From: Parvularcula sp039198765
Lineage (GTDB): Bacteria; Pseudomonadota; Alphaproteobacteria; Caulobacterales; Parvularculaceae
NCBI GenBank assembly: GCA_039198765.1
Contig: JBCCTF010000092.1
Location: forward strand, 1-15,509
Length of the DNA: 15,509 bases
Direction: 5' to 3'
In this document: positions 13,499 to 15,509 of the stretch, piece by piece
Numbering within the stretch: position 1 is the stretch's first letter
Layout of the letters: every line of letters starts with the position of its first letter
Translations under genes and position numbers: made by a program
Notes under the pieces: generated by a model
Databases searched by the model: none
What the model was told of the DNA's origin: nothing
Seen by the model: the letters and a program-made list of their open reading frames with translations, nothing else

Positions 13499-15509
13499 AT
13501 GACACTCCCCAACAAAGACGAATTGATCGCGTGGATCGCCCGCGAGAACGCTGAACGACCCTCTCCCGTCACCCGCCGCGACATAGCCCGCGCCTTCGGC
13601 ATCAAAGGCGCAGACCGTGCCGAGCTGCGCGGATTGCTGCGCGAGCTGGAACGGAAAGGCGACGTCTCGTTGGATGGTAAGCGGGCGAAGCGCCCCGGCC
13701 AGCTCCCTCCCGTGACCGTGATGACCATCGAGAAGATGGACAGCGAAGGCGACCTCATATGCTCGCTGACCAAAGGCGAATCGGATGCCGCGGTGATCCT
13801 CCCCGCCAAGGATGCGGCGAAAGCAAAGCCAACTCTCGGCGTCGGCGACCGCTTCCTCGGACGGCTGCACCAGGACAATGACCGCATCCGCGCATCGGTG
13901 ATCAAAGCCCTCGGTAAAGCCGGCGGCCAACTCCTCGGCGTCTTCAGCGCGACGCGGAATGGCGGGATCGTTGAGCCCGTGAGCCGCAAAGTGCGGACGA
14001 GTTTTGAGATCGCCAAGGCGGACATGCTGGGCGCGAAGGACGGCGACCTCGTCTGGGCTGAGCCCAAGCCGCAGCGAGGCTATGGCCCGCAGAAAGGGCG
14101 GGTTGCGAAGGTCGTCGGCTCCGTCGATGGCACAGAGAATCTGTCCCTCATCGCGCTGGCGGAGCACGACATCGCTACAGACTTCCCCGCCGGTGTCTTG
14201 CGCGAAGCCAAGGCGCTGAAGGTGAAAGCCGACAAAGCCCACCGCGACCTCACCAAACTCAAACTGATGACCATCGACCCGGCAAGCGCGCGGGACCACG
14301 ATGATGCGGTGCATGCGGAACGTTTGGACGATGGCGGCTTCCGCCTGACCATTGCCATCGCCGACGTCAGCTTTTTCGTCCGTCCAGGGAGCTCTTTGGA
14401 TCAAGAGGCGGAGAAGCGCGGCAACTCCGTCTACCTCCCCGACCGCGTCGTTCCCATGCTGCCTGAAGAGCTGTCGAATGATCTCTGCTCGCTGAAGGAA
14501 GGCAAAGTCCGCCTCGCCCTCTGCTGTGAGGTCGAGATTGGCGCGAAGGGCGGGAAGAAGAGCCACAGGTTCTTCCGTGCCAAGATCAAAAACCATAAAA
14601 ACCTCGCCTACGAAGATGCGCAGGCCATCGCCGATGGTGAGAAGCGCGGCCCGAAAGAGGTGGCGACTCTTTTCGAAGCCTATGAGGCGCTGAAAACGGC
14701 CCGCGAGCGCCGTAAGCCCCTCGACCTCGATATGCCTGAGCGGCGCATCGTGATGGAAGACGGGGCTGTGGTCGGCGTCGAGCGGAAAGAGCGCATGGAC
14801 GCCCACCGCCTGATCGAAGAATTCATGGTGCTCGCCAACGTCTGCGCAGCGGAGACGCTGTCCGAGGCGCGGCGCACGGCGATCTATCGTGTCCACGATG
14901 CTCCGGACCCTGAACGTCTCGATGGCCTACGGCAGTATCTTGACCCTCTGGGTTACACTCTTCCGAAGGCTGACGATGTTCGTGCGTCAAACCTCAACGG
15001 CATCCTCGCCAAAGCGCGGGAGCGGGATGAGATGGACATCATCGCGATGTCGGTGCTCCGCTCTCAAAGCCAAGCCGTTTATGACACGGAAAACATTGGT
15101 CACTTCGGCCTGTCGCTAAAGAAGTACGCGCACTTTACATCGCCGATTCGTCGGTATGCGGATCTGACGATCCACCGCGCGCTCGTGCGCACCCTCGGCC
15201 TCGGCGAAGGGGGTGAGCGGGATGAGGATCAAGTCCGTCTGCAGAGCATTGCTGAGAGCATCAGCCAAACCGAACGCCGCGCGGTCAGTGCTGAACGCGA
15301 TACCGAAGCCCGCCTTCTCGCCCGTCACCTGGAGGAGCAAGTCGGCGCAACCTTCACCGGCCGGATCAGCGGGGTGACCCGCGTCGGCCTGTTCGTCAGC
15401 CTGGATGAGACGGGCGCCGACGGCTTCATCCCTGCACGGACGCTAGGCTGGGAGTATTTCGAGCATGACGAGACCCGCAACGCCATGGTCGGCCGCAACA
15501 GCGGCGGCA
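13499..15509 (+). CDS. rnr: Ribonuclease R (3' end cut by the window edge)
   Basis: This 3'-5' exoribonuclease degrades structured RNA. About 670 residues are visible and the frame is still open at the window end, so the stop lies outside. An N-terminal winged-helix region (about 1-60, with TRRDIARAFGIKGADRAELRGLL) is followed by cold-shock-like RNA-binding domains. The RNB catalytic domain has TIDPASARDHDDAVH, giving the metal-binding aspartates D260, D266, D268 and D269. Later come YLPDRVVPMLPEELSNDLCSL and the hallmark KYAHFTSPIRRYADLTIHRAL. An S1 domain begins near GATFTGRISGVTRVGLFVSL. The ATG at 13499 has only a weak ribosome binding site (GCGAGA); an in-frame GTG at 13472 is the alternative. 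The gene is divergent from the LytM gene, with 133 bp between starts. Confidence 0.95.
   Translation, partial: MTLPNKDELIAWIARENAERPSPVTRRDIARAFGIKGADRAELRGLLRELERKGDVSLDGKRAKRPGQLPPVTVMTIEKMDSEGDLICSLTKGESDAAVILPAKDAAKAKPTLGVGDRFLGRLHQDNDRIRASVIKALGKAGGQLLGVFSATRNGGIVEPVSRKVRTSFEIAKADMLGAKDGDLVWAEPKPQRGYGPQKGRVAKVVGSVDGTENLSLIALAEHDIATDFPAGVLREAKALKVKADKAHRDLTKLKLMTIDPASARDHDDAVHAERLDDGGFRLTIAIADVSFFVRPGSSLDQEAEKRGNSVYLPDRVVPMLPEELSNDLCSLKEGKVRLALCCEVEIGAKGGKKSHRFFRAKIKNHKNLAYEDAQAIADGEKRGPKEVATLFEAYEALKTARERRKPLDLDMPERRIVMEDGAVVGVERKERMDAHRLIEEFMVLANVCAAETLSEARRTAIYRVHDAPDPERLDGLRQYLDPLGYTLPKADDVRASNLNGILAKARERDEMDIIAMSVLRSQSQAVYDTENIGHFGLSLKKYAHFTSPIRRYADLTIHRALVRTLGLGEGGERDEDQVRLQSIAESISQTERRAVSAERDTEARLLARHLEEQVGATFTGRISGVTRVGLFVSLDETGADGFIPARTLGWEYFEHDETRNAMVGRNSGG

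Noticed and set aside
13366..14067. Upstream extension of the LytM protein to a 620-residue product
   Set aside because: The extension is antisense to rnr. A proper signal peptide and ribosome binding site mark the true start at 13365.
13433..14896. A 487-codon open frame antisense to rnr
   Set aside because: It runs opposite the conserved RNase R catalytic region. Its amino acid pattern is what reverse-strand reading of rnr gives, with no domain motifs.

Overview
The window is about 15.5 kb of GC-rich DNA from a free-living alphaproteobacterium. The evidence is a CobT-type aerobic cobaltochelatase subunit, a single-domain receiver of the alphaproteobacterial FATGUY type, a secreted protein with a VPxPA-like C-terminal anchor (common in marine Rhodobacterales and relatives), a SfsA/CinA pair, and an RNase R and ParE of alphaproteobacterial character. 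The genus cannot be fixed from the sequence alone. Nothing looks like a prophage, insertion sequence, integron or CRISPR array. Nearly all of it is core chromosome.

Layout. 86-169 (-) is tRNA-Leu(UAA). 226-609 (-) is a lone receiver-domain response regulator, downstream of a CinA-like molybdopterin-binding-domain protein (669-1460, -). That gene is divergent from sfsA (1539-2255, +). A membrane-anchored LACTB/class C beta-lactamase-like serine hydrolase (2232-3512, -) converges on sfsA with a 24-bp overlap, and is divergent from a small two-helix membrane protein (3630-3956, +). parE (4027-6021, +) follows. A monocistronic secreted protein (6107-6688, +) has its own promoter, a strong ribosome binding site and a textbook terminator. 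A 529-bp stretch without protein genes (6689-7217) then leads to cobT (7218-9080, +), whose stop overlaps the start of an esterase-like phytase-family secreted protein (9077-10030, +). On the minus strand are a six-helix membrane protein (10016-10759) and rpmB for ribosomal protein L28 (10813-11091). A DUF3108 periplasmic protein (11266-12198, +) converges on a LysM-LysM-LytM cell-envelope protein (12205-13365, -). Divergent from the latter is rnr for ribonuclease R (13499 to the window end, +, truncated by the window edge).

How the genes relate. Most are separate housekeeping units: DNA decatenation (ParE), RNA decay (RNase R), translation (tRNA-Leu, L28), cobalt insertion for B12 (CobT), and cell separation or peptidoglycan control (the LytM protein). 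The only clearly coupled pairs are cobT with the phytase-like gene (ATGA overlap) and the CinA-like gene with the receiver gene.

The most interesting unexplained signal lies between the secreted-protein gene and cobT. A strong intrinsic terminator there points along the minus strand, where no protein gene precedes it. Upstream of it on that strand the DNA can form nested long-range helices. This suggests an unannotated structured RNA of roughly 240-290 nt, of unknown family.
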